The position numbers and the translations under genes were made by a program. Positions 23,885-35,799 of a DNA stretch of 64,000 nt are shown here, piece by piece. The stretch is from Cheiracanthium punctorium. Taxonomy: Eukaryota; Arthropoda; Arachnida; Araneae; Cheiracanthiidae. The DNA is taken from assembly GCA_038373885.1 (NCBI GenBank), contig JAWZYV010002521.1, positions 868,001 through 932,000 of the forward strand, in the 5' to 3' direction. Within the stretch, counting starts at the first letter, position 1. The number at the start of each line of letters is the position of its first letter. The notes below the pieces were generated by a model, which ran no database searches, was not told the origin of the DNA, and worked only from the letters and a program-made list of their open reading frames with translations.

Positions 23885-25658
23885 GTGCGCGTCTGTCTGT
23901 GTGTGTGTGTGTAGCATCATCTCCTCCTAAACGGCTGGGAGTTGAGTTTCGACCGAGGTATCCACGAATTCGGAAAATTTCGAGAAAGAACCTCCGCTAA
24001 TTTAAATTTCGAAATTCGAATTATTTTAAGAGATATTGATAAAAAACCCCGTCAAAAACGCTAATTTTTGCTCTTCGCAATTCCGCAATTGTAACCCTTG
24101 TAGTGAAAATGCGAGAAAAAAGCATCGAGGTTGCCATGTTTGGCTATTTTATTAAATTATTTAGACTCCTGTAGTAAAAATAAAAGAATAATGATTTTTT
24201 TTCTGTTTAGATTATTTACAAAGTTACTTTTTAATTGAAGTATTGCGTGCATTTGAAATCAGAGCAGGAATTCAATGCTTTTTATGTGTAAAAGAATAAG
24301 GTATTGGGAGATTTCCGAGACTAATATGTATATTTTTTAGTTTGGCGAAAAAAAATCGCTGATTTGGTGATTTTGAGAAAGTTGTAGATTCTACCGATTT
24401 GCACAGTTTTGGGCTTGGCGCAATTTACTGCGAGCAAACCGAAATAGGTTTAGGTTTGTGTGTGTAGGTTTTATTAAAATACGGCGTTAAACTTTAATTT
24501 TCCATGCAGAAATAGTGCAATTATTAAGGCTATTTTAAGCAATCGATCTTCGGAATTTTCCCCAAATTAAGTAAATTGATTTACCTTGAGGGAATGCCGC
24601 CAAATTTCAAAAGAAATGAAATTCTCGCATTCGGTAAATTGGAATAAATAAAACACGTTATAGTAATTTAAAATACTGCTATGCTACTTTTCAAATAGAT
24701 TCCTGCATTAATTTTTGGCGATAGAACCATACACAAATAACTATTTCCTATTTTGATTGCTGTTAAATCAGTGCTTAGAATCATTCTCTGAAAAAAAAAT
24801 CTCGCAAAATGGCATACGCAGATTCCTTCTTTAGTACCTTTCTTAGAAAAGTTGGCGATAAATATTCAAATGTAGTGTAACTCCGTGTTTAATAGCGTGT
24901 GTTTTTTGCGTTTCTATTTCTAATTCTATGGCACGATTGAGATGAGCCAATGTTACGAGCGGATGGATAGATAATTTTTTTTAATCCCGCCAAACAGAGT
25001 ATAGTAAAATAGGAATAAACAATAAGAATTAGAGTATAGTAATATGTAACAAGTGTGATACTGCATTAAGAGTTCAATAAGGGTAATAAGCTTTTTCTCA
25101 GAAGTTACATCACGAACGTTTTCATTTACAAAAGCGACACGATTTTCACCGGAGCAGGGTACATTTTTGGCTTTTAAACGTAAATGATGCATGCATTGTT
25201 TCATGTAGGTTTTTTAATTTAGGTAAAATTTAATAAAGTCGTGTGTAACATACTGAGCTAAATGCATTGTCCACGCATTGAAAAATGCAAGATAAAATTG
25301 TTGTCAACATCATGTAATGTTATTTATGTGGTATATACTATGTATACTAAACCTGAATGTGGTATATACTAAACCTCACAATACGAATTATTTGATGTAG
25401 AAATCAGGCATTTTTCAAAAAAGAAAAGTTTTGTCTGCATACCATAAAGTTCTTTCTTTTTTGATCGCCAGTCACATTGACGTAGTTTTTGTGTCATGTT
25501 GCAATCGTCTAAAATTTGCACTCATGACGTCAACTTTTAGTCACGATTCAAGTATTTTTTCACGTTTTGATATTCCTAATTACTGGGTTTAATTCTAATT
25601 ATATATGTGTTAGGAAAATATGCGTTTCCCACCGTGCGGAGAGCGGGCAAGCAGCTAG
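23885..25658 (+). mobile_element. Possible Helitron-like non-autonomous element
   Basis: The left side has a gtctgtctgtgtgtgtgt tract followed by ctcctcctaaacggctggga, a motif common at the start of many arthropod elements. The right side has cccaccgtgcggagagcggg, able to form a weak hairpin, then caagcagctagt. A GC-rich hairpin followed about 10 bp later by CTAG|T is the known 3' signature of Helitrons. No Rep/helicase frame is visible between them. The classification and the claim that both ends belong to one element are inference. Confidence 0.4.
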
Positions 25659-25664
25659 TAGTTC

Positions 25665-26850
25665 GAATAAAATTCAAGCATTCTGCACTAGCATTAATGG
25701 TGTATTTTTGAACTTTTGTGCATTAATCAGCTATTGTATGTTACATAAGGTTAATAAAAATATGTCCAGAAAACTTTTCATCATTTCGTTTCTCCTCATG
25801 CATGCGTCATCTAATTCTGTTTACCCTTGAATGTTCTTTTCAAACGGGTGGAGTTGTATTACTTTAATCATTACGTTTGTTATCACAGCAACCTTTAAGT
25901 TCATGGTTAGTTTTGTTTTCCTTCTGACATTCAAATATCTTTTAATTCCTTCTCGTAAGGCTTATACTGCACAAACCCGGATGTAAAACATTATAAAAGT
26001 TTATTTATCTAAATGTACCATGTATAATAATACCATAGTGCATAGTCCATGTCTGTTTGAAAAGATGAGCTTTTCTCTTTAAGAAAAATCTCTAATAACA
26101 GTTTCTTTGGTGTTGCTACGGATAATTCTCTTTTAATTATCTTTACTTGGCGTGCTTTTCATAACTTGACAGAACAATTGTAATGCAGCTTTCTTTTATC
26201 ACTATAATTATTGCCATTATGTAAGAGCTATGAATAACTTTATGACAGATTTGTATGTAACGTTTCACCTATTATGCATTCATCCTAAGAAATTCATATA
26301 GCCCTGTTGTTTTCGTAAATGGAAGACTGATCACACTTTATGTAGTTAGTTAAATTTATAAGTATGAATGTCGTGTATTTTTGCGGTTGTTGGTTCTTGC
26401 TTATAACTCGAGATCGAATTTTCCATTAAACTTTTTCTTAGTACCGTCATGTCAATTTTACCCATAATCCTCTTGTTCGTTTTCAAACATTCATTTAGTA
26501 TTTCTGGAGACCTTCTTGCATATCCTTTGATAAATAAGCGGCCACTGATTTGGGAGCGTGACTAGAGACCTCTACATTGTATGAGGTTCAACTTTACAAA
26601 TGTCCTTTCCATAAAAGGCTGGAATTTTTTAGACTAGTATTCATTTTAAAATATTCTATTGATATTTGAGTGAGTTAATTGCGGCTTTATTTGAGACTTT
26701 CGTTGACTTTTAATGAGCCATTGTGGCAAAATTCTGCAGCTGTCAGGAATCCATTTGGTAATTTTACAGTACATTGACCAAGCTTTTTTATACAGTCATT
26801 TTTGCCATTAGGAAGATCCGCTTTCTATTATTACAATCACTTTTGCAGGG
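25665..26850. other. Non-coding gap
   Basis: No gene recognised. The stretch at 26400-26880 has slightly coding-like minus-strand sequence in several frames with stops, possibly an old unrecognised element. Confidence 0.35.
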
Positions 26851-26854
26851 TTCT

Positions 26855-27235
26855 TTTAATTAAACTTTCCCAATAAACGGGATTCTTGAGCTAAAACGTC
26901 TGAAAGGGATGTAACATAATTTGGTATATAGACTGCATGAGTTGTGCTCAATAAATTTTGAAAAATAATTTTAGTTCATAAAATGTCCATTTGGTAAAGT
27001 TTTGCATGAAAAAACAAGAAATTTAACAATGGAAAGATTAATTCAAAATGTACGACAATTTAACCTTTAATCATTAATTTTAAAGCATTTATTAAGTAAT
27101 TTGTGTCATTTTTTGAGTTGATTTTACAATGAAGAGCGCCCTAGTGCACATTCCGCACGCAATTTGGTTGCAATCCGTTTACCCGTTTTAGGTGCAGAAA
27201 CTTGTTTAAAAGAGAAATTTAACTGTAAAAATAAT
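26855..27235. mobile_element. Diverged relic of the TTAAACTTCCC MITE family
   Basis: The interior (aaatttaacaatggaaa, ttcaaaatgtacgacaa, aagcatttattaagtaattt) aligns with the interior of the element at 46327-46776. The left end aattaaactttcccaataaa matches its terminal sequence. Decay has blurred both ends. Confidence 0.55.
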
Positions 27236-27239
27236 GTGT

Positions 27240-28500
27240 ATCCATACCTCAAAGAATGGCAATACAGCTTTCCATTTTTCAGCAGCTAAGTGATTTTCCA
27301 TTTAATTTTCTTCAGTACGCTTTTTTATAACAATACGCCTTGGAAAAATTAGATAAACTCTAGGTTTAAATATATACATATTTTTCTAGCTTCAAATCTT
27401 TAAGAATAATTTTGTTTACAGTGCCAAAATATATTCGTAATTTTGGAGCAGTGAATTTTTGAGTCTGCAGATTTTCTTTTAGAAGACTATTTTCATAATA
27501 ATTATCTGCATTCGAACTATCTATGGATGAGGTTTCGGGGTCTTTTTTTTCTTTTCCTTTTACTTTCTGCTAGATTCATGTCTTCTTTTCAAATTTAATA
27601 CACTATAAAATATTTATTTTTAATGTAATAACTGCCATTTTTGTCTCGCCTTTAGAAATTGTTGCTGCAAATATTTCTCCTAGAAAAAAGCAGCTACGTA
27701 AACTTTTAAGTTATCTGTCCACTTCAGGAGCAATTTTCAAAAATAAAAATTTTATTATGCATTTCAATCAAAATCATTATTCTGTAATTCATGAATTTCT
27801 CTGTTAAATTGAATACTGGAAAAGTAAATGTAAATTCATTTCTACAAAGTGAAAATGACCTTCTGTTGTTTTTATACAACACATACAGAAAATTTGAATT
27901 TTGTAAATAGGTTTTTGAATGAAGTTTTTATTTGATTTCCCTGAAAGTTCTCTTCAAAAGCGACAATTTTGTAATTTTATCATTTTTTGAGAAGGCTTAA
28001 ACAAAGTTTGAAAGAAATCTGGTAACACCTCTAATATTTTGAATGTCCAATCGGTATTGTTATTATTTCAGCCTTAATACAGTATTGTTTTGATTTTGTG
28101 TGGTATGTTTGGAGCTTATTTTGTAGTCCATAGAGTGAACTATCATGGAAACATTTTATTAATGAACTGCAGCACTTATCTTTAGCAAAGTACGAGTTTT
28201 TAGAAACTTTTAAAACGTACTTTCTATTCAATATATAGTTTATAAAGTAAAAGGGAGAGGAATCTTATGAACAAAGAAAGAAGTGCTGAAGACTGAAAAA
28301 GGCTGAAGATTTTTTTGGCCGAAGCGATCTTTCCAGTGATAAATACCTTTTTTATGTGTGTTTTATAGACAAAGTTTTTATTTATATTATTCTTTACTTT
28401 ACTGCTATAAAATTCAGTATATTAATTATTTTAATAAAAACACACTATACCGTTTTTAACTATAAACACTTTCTAAATTACCAATCCTTTACCAATCCTT
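27240..28500. other. Non-coding gap
   Basis: AT-rich; no gene or repeat recognised. Confidence 0.4.
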
Positions 28501-28504
28501 TTTT

Positions 28505-28972
28505 CCTAGATTCGTCTTTTTTTTACATGAAAGGATTTTCGCAAAATCTCAAAATCCAATCAAGATTTTTTTTAAATTGGACGCCTATGTTTTAAATTGA
28601 GTGACCACCCATTATGACACCCAATTTCATATCATTCGTTTCAGTCGTTTTTGCGTGATGCTTCAACACAAATTTACGCAGTTTGAAACGATTTTCGAAA
28701 AATCTGAAAATCTAATCAAGATTTTTTAAAAATTCGACGCCTATGTTTTAAGTTGAGTGACCACCTATCATGACACCCAATTTCATATCATTCGCTTCAG
28801 TCGTTTTTACGTGATGCTTAAACAAAAAAAGCGTCACGGACAGAATGACAGAATGACAAACTTTTTTTTGAGGGTCGCATCGGATTCCCGGGTGCTTGAA
28901 ACGGATAGAAATCGCAAAATTTTTGAATTCCAAGAAATGTTCAGACAAAAGTCTAATTTTATTTATATAGAT
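28505..28972 (-). repeat. 155-bp tandem-repeat element, copy C
   Basis: Two well conserved monomers anchored at about 28581 and 28739 (period 157) are followed by the same end block as copy A: gcgtcacggacagaatgaca, cggattcccgggtgcttgaa, caagaaatgttcagacaaaa and tttatttatatagat. Near-identity with copy A across the end block shows both derive from one element. Open frames at 28748-29038 are by-products of the repeat. Confidence 0.75.
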
Positions 28973-29454
28973 AGAGGGAGATTTCGCTTTGCCTCATTGT
29001 GGTTGATCACATTAAATGAAAGCAAAGAGAAAAATTAGTGCGAATCTGACAGATACTGTTGCAATTCATTCTACTTGAATAGGAGCATTTGTAATTTCAG
29101 TAACTAAATTCATAGGATTAAGGGAGTGCCTTGCTAACATGCTGTGCCTTAATATAAAGAAAAACCTTTCACTTTTTTTATAATTTTGTTGGAGTTTGAT
29201 GAATGGAAATTTCTTCAGTTTGCTGCATATAAGAAGAACTGTCAATACGACATGTAATAAGTTTTTGCTGAAAATAGTCTCAAACCATCTTTTCGCTCTA
29301 AACTTTTAATCTGCATAAAATATAAGACGTAGTTGTTCGTTTCTTTGACTCGCCAATAATTTAAAAAATATATTTCATAAGGATTAATAGCGTGATAAAT
29401 AACGTGAAATCTCCTTTATATCCGCAAAGCAGTTCATTAGACAATTCCTGAAGT

Positions 29455-29639
29455 CAAATTCGGATTAAAGGGAGGAGGAGGGCGCGACCGCCCCCCCCCC
29501 CGAGAAAAAAGAAATTAATGTAAAAGATCCTAGTTTACTTCCATAAAATGGATGTATATGTCAATCTTCTAAATAACCGCCCCCACCCAAAAACTGACCG
29601 CCCCCCCCCCACCGAAAAACTTGCATTAATCCGCCACTG
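29455..29639 (-). mobile_element. Small hAT-like MITE, copy 2, with target duplication
   Basis: Inverted relative of 4384-4499. The right end ttgcattaatccgccactg and left end caaattcggattaaaggg are imperfect inverted repeats. The insertion is flanked by cctgaagt (29447-29454 and 29640-29647; the match extends through caa), an 8-bp direct repeat typical of hAT-class insertion. The interior has long C runs (about 29490-29500 and 29601-29610). Confidence 0.7.
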
Positions 29640-30020
29640 CCTGAAGTCAACTTATCAACTAGAACTACACACTAAAATGGTCTCCATATATAATCATCTG
29701 CCTTCTGTTCCGGAAAAACCAAGAAGGGAGGCTGTGGCCGCCTTACGTTTACTAACAGGACACGACTGTCTTGCCAAGCATCTCTGTCATATTGGCATAT
29801 TTGCTTAGGCTGCCTGCCCGTTATGTGACTCTGGTGAAGACATGAACAGATACCACCTTCCCCGCTGCAGGGCTCTTCACGGTGATACAGAGACCTCCCG
29901 TAATTGGGAGGCCAGGAACCTTCTGAGGCAATAGCCGTTGGTTAACTATGAACTTTTTGATGTTAATTCTTCTGTCTTTTCATAATTTTGTTCATGTAAC
30001 TCTGCCATTAGAAATAAAAA
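29640..30020 (+). pseudogene. LINE 3' end fragment (C-terminal part of the pol protein)
   Basis: The open frame around 29650-29810 encodes REAVAALRLLTGHDCLAKHL and, after a stop at about 29806, continues as ACPLCDSGEDMNRYHLPRC. LTGHDxLxxHLxxIGI followed by a CPLC...HxxxC zinc-like motif is the usual C-terminus of jockey/CR1-like non-LTR retrotransposon polyproteins in arthropods. The frame ends near 29955 and is followed by a short A-rich tail. The fragment is 5'-truncated and has an in-frame stop, so it is dead. The hAT-like element at 29455-29639 inserted into it or at its edge. Confidence 0.7.
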
Positions 30021-30024
30021 AAGG

Positions 30025-32825
30025 ATAAATATCACTTCTGATGAGGTTCCATTTCCTGACTTCTGAATTATTGTGAAAATAATTAATATCGGATTCATGT
30101 TAATTTATTCAAATTATATGAGTTCATTTACCGAAGATATATATAATAAACCAATGTCATCATGAATTATGGAGAAAACTTATAGGTGATATCAAGTAAT
30201 CAAATATGTTCCATCCCATAGAGCTGGGAAATTTATAGCTAGAATTTTAGGATTAAAAGACAACTAACTCTTTAGTTATTTTAACTCTTAAATTTAATCG
30301 TGTTATAAAAAGAGAATTTCAAGATTAAATACCGTATCGTCACCGGGGCTACTTTCATTCTTGCTCGGTTACTTTATTCCAAACACGAAAAATAATTTAT
30401 TAATTTTTGTACTGCACAAATAATATAATACTAATAAACGTTTCTTTTTTTTTGGGGGGGGGTTGAAAAATACCTTGTACCCTGTTTGAGGGTAACTCAA
30501 TAGTTAGGGGAAATTTTAATTTTTTTAATGGCATAAGAGAGTTTTCCCAATAAAAACAAAGTGAGGTATCAATGCATTAGCAAAATCTTAAACTAGGGGT
30601 TACACCAGTCCAATATATGAAAGCTCTTCAATTTGTATATGAAATCTGGTGAATGGATTAAAGTAGATCTAAGCAGCAGTTACTTCGGTCCAAAGCTGTA
30701 AAAGTAATAAATTAGTTTTTAAAAAAGGCAAAAAACATTTTAAGAACAATACAGTTTACGTCTTTATACAATGTTAATTAATTAATTAAAACTCAATACG
30801 GACCTTGAAAATTCATATATTATATTTTGTAACCATAGAAACGTTAAATAAAACAGGAGAAAATGGACCAGGTTGTGACGGTAATTTGAAACTTTTATTT
30901 AGAAGACAGATTAATTTATAAAAGCAAAATTTTCGATATGGTAAAATATAAAAATTTCTTAAAATTTCCTGTTTTAAAAAGTAAAATGCCTTATAAGTAC
31001 TATTACAGTCAGTATCGATTATGTGGTCCATTTAGAGCCTCGTAAAAACTTGACCACATAATAATTTCCGTTTCTGCGAGAATATAAAATAGTCTTTATA
31101 TTAGAGACTAGTTTTGCACTACGGTTTCACCAGCGTTAAATATGAACATGGCGAATACATCACCAAGCGCAATAGTAATTATTCGTTGGATAACTAACCC
31201 ATTCATATTTTCATACTTCTCACTGCTAATCTAAAGTCTAAGTCGCTTTGCTTTACTAGACTGCCGAGAAAGCTCAGAACTTGTAATTTAATTAAAGAAA
31301 TTCTATAGACTAGTCTGTGTTTGAACCCTGGGCAAAAGTGTGAATGCTTACTGACATAACCACTATTCCATGGAAGTTGTTCATAAACGTTATTCAAATC
31401 TAAATTGATTCAGATCATGGAGTGAGTAGAGTAAGTAAATGATCAGAGACAAACGAATCTTATTATATAGGAGGTTGTAGCGTGATATTATTAAGATTTA
31501 AACAGCATTGAAAAACAAAATACACAGCGTTCGAAAGAGTACAAGAAAGCAGATTTTATTTAGAGAAACATGGATACAGGTATGGTGTATACATGCTTCT
31601 CTAGGGCATCCAGTGAATACGCCTGCTCTTTTATTGTTACCTGAAATTTTAATTTTTTAACGATTATTGAAACAGAAACATATTAGATGTCTGCCTTTAA
31701 AAAGTCTATCTTCCTTTTGATGTCTGCTAATTTTCAAGGTTGAAAATTAGATTTTTAGACATCGTATAAAAGAATGCTGAATAAAGTTAAATTTCGGCAC
31801 ATTTATCTCAGATTATACTCCATTTCAAATGAACCTTTTAGAAGGACTGTTTTAAACCATTTATAACATTTTACTTGGATCATAAAAGTTCTGAAGCCCC
31901 AAATAGCAGATGTTGAATTTTTACTCTAACTACCATTGTTTATATTTATAATGATTTTATTATTTTTGCAATGGTCTCTGTATATATCTATTTCTTAAAT
32001 ATGTGCTATCGTTCTGTCTGTCATGATCTAATTTATCATGTAGCAGATAATTGTAATTAAAAATCAATCAAGAATAAATAAGAGAGTTAGGTGTTAGTTT
32101 CTAATGATTTCAATAATTAGTTTTAATATTTTAAGCAAAATAACTGCATATTAAATGTTTAAAAAGAATTCGTAATATTTCAAATTGTATTAATTTAGTA
32201 CGCAAACAAAGGAAATTATTTGTAATATTTTGCAGACACTTCGAGCTGAGCTATATGTTGAACCATGTTTAGAAACATATAAAGATGTAGCTTCGCATAC
32301 TACACTCGATCTTGAGATATTGATATAACCATGCACTAGGGAAGCAACCCTAGGCATACAATATGAAAACCTGTCGTTGCGCTATTCAAATGGCTTAAAC
32401 GAACAATTTAAGCGGGTGAAGAAGTTTATCCAGTAAATTTCAGACAAAATATTTCGAAAACTCTTACTATGTAGCAGATGTAGACTGCATATAATTTTAT
32501 AAGCATTCATAACTCATTCTTCCAATGTTTGTTTGTGTATTTCCGAAAGAAATGTAAGTGTTACTGGGTTATAACAAAATATATCTAGAAGGTGAGCTTG
32601 ACTTATCAGGAGCCCCCTTTCCTCAAGTCATAAGCGATATTTCGTGAGTAAAGTAAACATTCCCCTTTATCTTAAACATGACATTTATGTTTTATAATAA
32701 AGGTAACTGACATTTTTTACTATTTATTTAACTTATACAAGCTGAAAAACTTTTTAAAACATTAATATATTAAAAATAATCATGATAAGAAACGCTTTAA
32801 AAGATTGAAAAATTTTATGATATCA
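30025..32825. other. Non-coding gap
   Basis: AT-rich, with a G run at about 30455-30463. Frames at 30813-31031 and 31203-31397 lack support. Confidence 0.4.
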
Positions 32826-32829
32826 GGTA

Positions 32830-33131
32830 TTCCTAACATCTGACCACTTCTCTACACCCAAAACCAAAGAGCAACGCGCTAATCGCGAGATCTGCGGACA
32901 CACCTCCAAAATTACTTCATCCGCTGCTCTAAATTCTGGAAATTCCTCCATTCCTACTTCATCCAAAACACGCGTCTAACACAATCGCTTCACTTTCCCC
33001 ACTAAACAAACACACCTCCCATCTTGGCACCTTTCTGCAGATCTCGGCACCGCTTCTAAACTCCAATCTCCAAAGGCTGTCTTCGAGACTCACCCTACCC
33101 CCAGGGGTTTAATAATAATAATAATAATAAA
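32830..33131 (+). pseudogene. Degraded LINE 3' end with (AAT)n tail
   Basis: A GC-richer block with frame changes reads HLQNYFIRCSKFWKFLHSYF in one frame, resembling the (H)YxxCPxFW region near the C-terminus of several non-LTR retrotransposon proteins. It ends directly at an (AAT)n run (33110-33131), a tail type used by some LINE clades. Assignment is by pattern only. Confidence 0.4.
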
Positions 33132-33156
33132 AGATACACATTATTTATTTTCCTTA

Positions 33157-33261
33157 GTTGAAAGCAATGACTGTTACCGGATGGTACACGGTGTTGTAAT
33201 AAGGTCGTTTCGGGGGAGATTCGATGGACTTAGCCTTCAGAGGCTCTCTGCGTGAACGGAC
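33157..33261 (-). other. Exon-like island, possible last exon of an unknown gene
   Basis: 35 open codons on the minus strand end SPPKRPYYNTVYHPVTVIAFN-stop region (stop at 33156-33154), with a canonical AATAAA at 33149-33144 just after the stop. A possible acceptor (gtaag) precedes the block at 33261. Composition is coding-like, but I know no family with this sequence and cannot place other exons. Chance or an old element is possible. Confidence 0.22.
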
Positions 33262-33745
33262 TTACAAATGGACTCGCTTCAAGAAAAATCTATTGTCTGA
33301 TAATTCCACGTGGGAAGACTTTTGTTTTTAAAGGACGCTTTCAATTGATCTTCATTTCTTCTTTTTTATGATTGAGTTAATTAAGAGAATTTTTTTCCCC
33401 TGCGATTAACTTAGTATTTGATTTTAACCCTTCAGGAAGGTTGTCATCCTTTTGGCTACATTGTTGAACTTTCTTTGGTATTTTGTAAACGTGTTTGCTT
33501 TTCAAAGAGGTTGGATTTTGAAGCGAGAATAAATTACACCTATGGAATGCATTAAAACTGTGCTTTTAAGAAACGATAAAACTTTTGATCACTGTTTTAA
33601 AAAGAACAAAATTATGTTACAGATATCAATTTTGTTCAAAAAGTCTCTGCACAAGGTGTGCATTTAAAAAAAATAATCAATGCATAAGAGTTGTAATGCA
33701 TCCAATGCAATTGATTCATAATACTTTTCTAAAAAAGGCCCCATC

Positions 33746-33990
33746 ATAACACAGTGGATAAGACACTGAATATTCTAGATTCGCTGAAGGGTAAAGACCC
33801 ATGGCTCTGGCCTACCACTCAGCTGTATATCTAACGATCTAGAGTTTGGGGGCAGTTTTCTTTAGATGTAACATAAATGCGTGTTAGAGCCCCTTAAAAA
33901 GTCCTCTGCCCAAAGCACACCCACCGTAGACAGATATCGTTCTTGCAAGTTTGCTTTAAAATACAATACAATAGAATTTTCTAAAGAGAT
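33746..33990 (+). mobile_element. Possible SINE relic
   Basis: The start, ggccccatcataacacagtg then gataagacactg, resembles a tRNA-like A-box head, and gggtaaagaccc could be a decayed B box. The region ends in an A-rich stretch (acaatacaatag). It is not clearly the family of the other SINEs here. Confidence 0.3.
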
Positions 33991-34429
33991 GGCGCTTCTA
34001 AGCTCTGCAATCTTATGTCATATGTAGTATATATTTATGGCGACCAAATGTCCTCAATTTTTTAGGCTACTTTGGATATTGAAAATAAAATATTTAAATA
34101 CTAAGCGCACTATGACTGTTGAATGTTGTTGCCATGGAAGCATAAACTCTTTCTTCAGGAAAAAAATTAAAAAAGGATACTGTATTGTAGTACTTTTGTT
34201 TTTATCTGACTCTTAAAAATTAACCATCTGCATCAAAATGGCGGAATTTGGTCACATTAGTTATATTTGTAGACTATGTTGAAAATTCTTGTATTAAATA
34301 TTTTTAATGACTAGTTCAACATCAGTTAAAAATAAAATACTCTCACATACTTTAAATTTATTTTGAATAATAAAGATATGTTAATGCTCGATTCAATGTT
34401 AATTTAAATGCACGTCGAAGACTGACAGT

Positions 34430-34655
34430 TTAGGTTTGCCTACTATTTGAAAGCCATGTACATCAGACTCGGGAATCCTGCAGAGCGTGGAGATTTGCTG
34501 TTTCCCACAATTTAGAGCAGCCCCGAAAGGAGATCAATCCTAGATTCCAGCCACTTTCCCACCTTCCAGTCTAGACATGGAGAGGACATATGGACCCACA
34601 GATTTAACATGCACGTCTGCCGTACACGCATGGTGGTCTTTCATCAATGGAAAAC
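34430..34655 (-). mobile_element. SINE fragment related to the other two copies
   Basis: On the minus strand gaccaccatgcgtgtacggc, gtgcatgttaaatctgtggg and catatgtcctct line up with the middle of the SINE at 55939 (gaccaccgtgtacatac, gtggatgttaaatccgtgaa, aaaagtcctct). The tRNA-like head is missing, and the rest of the body differs, so this is a truncated or sister-family copy. Confidence 0.5.
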
Positions 34656-34969
34656 TTCGTATACCATCTATTTTATTTGCTCAAGTAATAAGTAGATTAT
34701 TTCCACATACGTAATCAAAAATCATGATACAGATGGGGTTTTAGACATAATTTTAAATTTTTACTGTATAAATACTTGGAAATTTGTTCTATAACTTTAT
34801 AGATATTAAGATCATGTTTTTAATATATACGATCCGGTAAAAATTATTGTGAATTAAATTAAAACTATTTACTGCTATTTTAAACTTTCACTGAACACAA
34901 ATTCAATAGGCACACATGATACGACATTGTACAGAAAATTTTTATTCTGTGTATCAACTGGGCAAAAAA

Positions 34970-34998
34970 CTAATAATAATAATAATAATAATAATAAG
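34970..34998. repeat. (TAA)n microsatellite
   Basis: About nine TAA units in a row. Confidence 0.9.
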
Positions 34999-35096
34999 TA
35001 TGATGATGATTGTAATATTAATAATAATAATTTTGTGTGAAACATGAAAAGTAAGAAATGAATGAAAACGAAGTCATTTTAATGTCAGAAAGGTAA

Positions 35097-35275
35097 ACCG
35101 GTACTTACGTATTATCCCGGCGGTCCGCCAAGACGAGCAATTTTTCGCCAAGATAAATTCTGGACACGCGAAATTATTGATGCTTTCGAAATACGATTGT
35201 CAACAGTTTGCCAGCACATTTAACGAAAAAATAGTTTGGCGGAAATGACAGCCGGGATAATACGTAAGTACCGGT
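35097..35275. mobile_element. 179-bp MITE with perfect 25-bp inverted ends
   Basis: The left end accggtacttacgtattatc plus ccggc (35097-35121) is exactly matched by the inverted right end (35251-35275). There are no coding frames. The intact ends point to recent movement compared with the other elements here. The superfamily is unknown. Confidence 0.85.
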
Positions 35276-35586
35276 AAATCAATTAAAGCGCTCATGATTC
35301 AACAGAGCCAGAATCATTTGATGATTATTCTGAAAATAGAGAAGATTCACAAATTTCTCTTTATAGAAGAAATTGAATACCAATTTCTTAAGAAAAGAGA
35401 ATTAGTTCCAATCAATTTATGAATCCCGAAAATATGCATAAATATGAGTTGTGTGTGTTCACACTGAACACGTTGTCCAAAAACTACCAAAACAACCTAT
35501 TTTTCGTAGATCCCTAAAATTTCCAACAGTTTCATTAGTTTTGTCTGATTATCCAAGCTTCGAAAATGCTTTTTTGATGGTTCAAT

Positions 35587-35796
35587 TACCGTATATATCG
35601 ACGTATAACAAACACTTCCAATTTCTAAAAAATTACTTCATTTTTTCGCGTACGTGTTATACGCCGAATATAAAATGACTCATATAAAAAAATATAAATG
35701 GACAGTACAACTATGCATTACTTTATAAACGATAAATACTATCGTAAGAGGTACCTTTAATTTACTGGTGCATATTATACTCCGGGATATACGGTA
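35587..35796. mobile_element. TACCGTAT-type MITE, copy 2
   Basis: It starts taccgtatatatcgacgtat and its right end reads in reverse taccgtatatcccggagtat. The subterminal cattttttcgcgtacgtg matches the copy at 21148. The open frame 35451-35678 runs into it and is not a gene. Confidence 0.75.
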
Positions 35797-35799
35797 AAT

